A DNA stretch of 64,000 nucleotides from Branchiostoma belcheri (lineage: Eukaryota > Chordata > Leptocardii > Amphioxiformes > Branchiostomatidae), in NCBI RefSeq assembly GCF_001625305.1, contig NW_017804131.1, positions 1,592,419-1,656,418 on the forward strand, in the 5' to 3' direction. Under the pieces are notes generated by a model that saw only the letters and a list, made by a program, of their open reading frames with translations, did not search any database and was not told the DNA's origin. Position numbers and translations under genes: made by a program. Below, one piece after another: positions 62,940-64,000 of the stretch. Numbering within the stretch: the stretch's first letter is position 1; each line of letters starts with the position of its first letter.

Positions 62940-64000
62940 CACAACATATGCTTCAGGCTAAAGTTCAGCGTTGGTTTTGCAAGCGCAGATTCAAATGATG
63001 TCTCAGTACAGTGTGGAATTCAAAATGTTAAAAGGTTACAGCGTACATTTTACAACTTCCTAACTGTCCCCATTTGAACCTCTTTGCTGTCCCCAAACAA
63101 ACGTGAAGACGTTTACTTCCCGAAAGCTTTTTGTCCTCCACACTTAAGTGTGGGCGGATGCTATTATTACGACGGTGCAGTCTTGTATTGGAGTGTTTGT
63201 TGTGGCCTTTCGTCTCATCACCTCAATTAAAGTTATAGTCATAACATGTTTGTTTCGCAACAAGTTTGTTCCGGGCAAGTTTTGCTCAGTGTGGGTGGGC
63301 AAAATAATGGCAAACTTGTATCCGGGAGACAGACAGGCTAATAGCTCATCCCTGCCTCAGATTTTGAGCATATTAAGCAAATCAGTACGAAAACTGGACG
63401 TGTACATGTACAGAAAATAAACAGCATGTGCTTCTACAGCATTAACCATTACCTCGAAGTTCGAACCAAGAATATTCTATTTTCATAACTTTTCTGATTT
63501 TTTAGTCTCATGTATTCAATTTTCTTAAAGTGAAGCTGGTTTCCTTGTTTTGGTCCATAAATGGATTCAAATGACGATCTCCAGTCGAATTCAAAGCTTT
63601 GAAGTACGCCTTTTCTTCTGTTAGCAACCGTTGATTTCTCAATTTCTTCGCTCATCTTTCAAACTGACCTTGAAGGGAAAATCCCAGCACAAAGCTCAGT
63701 TTCAAAAGAAAGGTTAAATCTTTGTAACACATGGATTACGGTTACACAGAGATCTGAGCGTGGTCAGCAGAAAAAGACCCACACAAGTTGATGACACGCA
63801 CACATGTACACAGACATGTCCACACCCTGGGGCGGTAGGGACGACTTCTGCATGTGGTGACACGTACGCAGGGCACGAGATCGCCACGTTCCTATACTCC
63901 TGCGATGTTGACGTGTGCAGGTGAGCATTCAGGTGTCGTCAGGCTCCTTTGTTCGTCCGCACGCTTGGCATGACCGCCGTGTTTTGTCGTAAACAGTCTT
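62940..64000. promoter_or_regulatory. Right-edge non-coding sequence, CpG-richer at the end
   Basis: No coding exon is supported. A perfect 16-bp palindrome CCACACTTAAGTGTGG (63138-63153) contains two overlapping Nkx2-type CACTTAA sites. The last ~200 bp are richer in CpG and could approach a gene to the right. Confidence 0.3.

Noticed and set aside
22911-64000. A Hes/hairy coding exon inside the window
   Set aside because: I looked for bHLH (basic helix, loop) and WRPW-type peptides in the open frames and found none; the gene, if present, lies outside.

Overview
The window looks like nuclear DNA of a cephalochordate (amphioxus, Branchiostoma-like). Genes are split into many short exons with GT-AG introns, the background is AT-rich, and it is full of small transposon remnants. 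The proteins read most closely as invertebrate-chordate versions of animal genes. One run of 20 N marks an assembly gap at 39703-39722.

Gene-dense left third (1-22.9 kb). Four genes are supported. (1) A partial minus-strand gene whose first coding exon (317-1030) encodes two copies of a TPR-like helical module. (2) A plus-strand secreted C-type lectin with a coiled-coil stalk (1751-3298, 4 exons). (3) CTU1, the cytosolic tRNA 2-thiolation enzyme (4272-8743, minus, 6 exons). (4) OPA1, the mitochondrial inner-membrane dynamin GTPase (9337-22160, plus, 27 exons in my model plus two optional ones). Genes 1 and 2 are divergent, and so are 3 and 4; the CTU1-OPA1 pair shares a 593-bp promoter interval with a perfect CRE palindrome. 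I derived exon boundaries by joining splice sites so that phase and family similarity agree.

Introns and gene gaps on the left hold a 145-bp tandem repeat, two LINE 3' ends, a tRNA-derived SINE, an 804-bp TIR element, a 973-bp hAT-type element with an exact 8-bp target duplication in an OPA1 intron, and a palindromic foldback element.

Right two thirds (22.9-64 kb). I see no convincing protein-coding exon in about 41 kb. It holds dispersed MITEs, minisatellites and several GC-richer islands in AT-rich DNA, one with a perfect Su(H)/RBPJ site. In human, OPA1 is followed by a large gene desert and then HES1; this stretch may be the equivalent regulatory desert of an amphioxus hairy/Hes gene beyond the right edge. 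That is inference, because no Hes coding sequence lies in the window.

The most distinctive observations are a set of palindromic elements with TAGCCT ends and exact 9-bp target duplications (three with duplication, one more without), a possible 6-nt microexon plus a phase-neutral cassette exon in the OPA1 region where vertebrates splice alternatively, and a duplicated mini-exon in OPA1.
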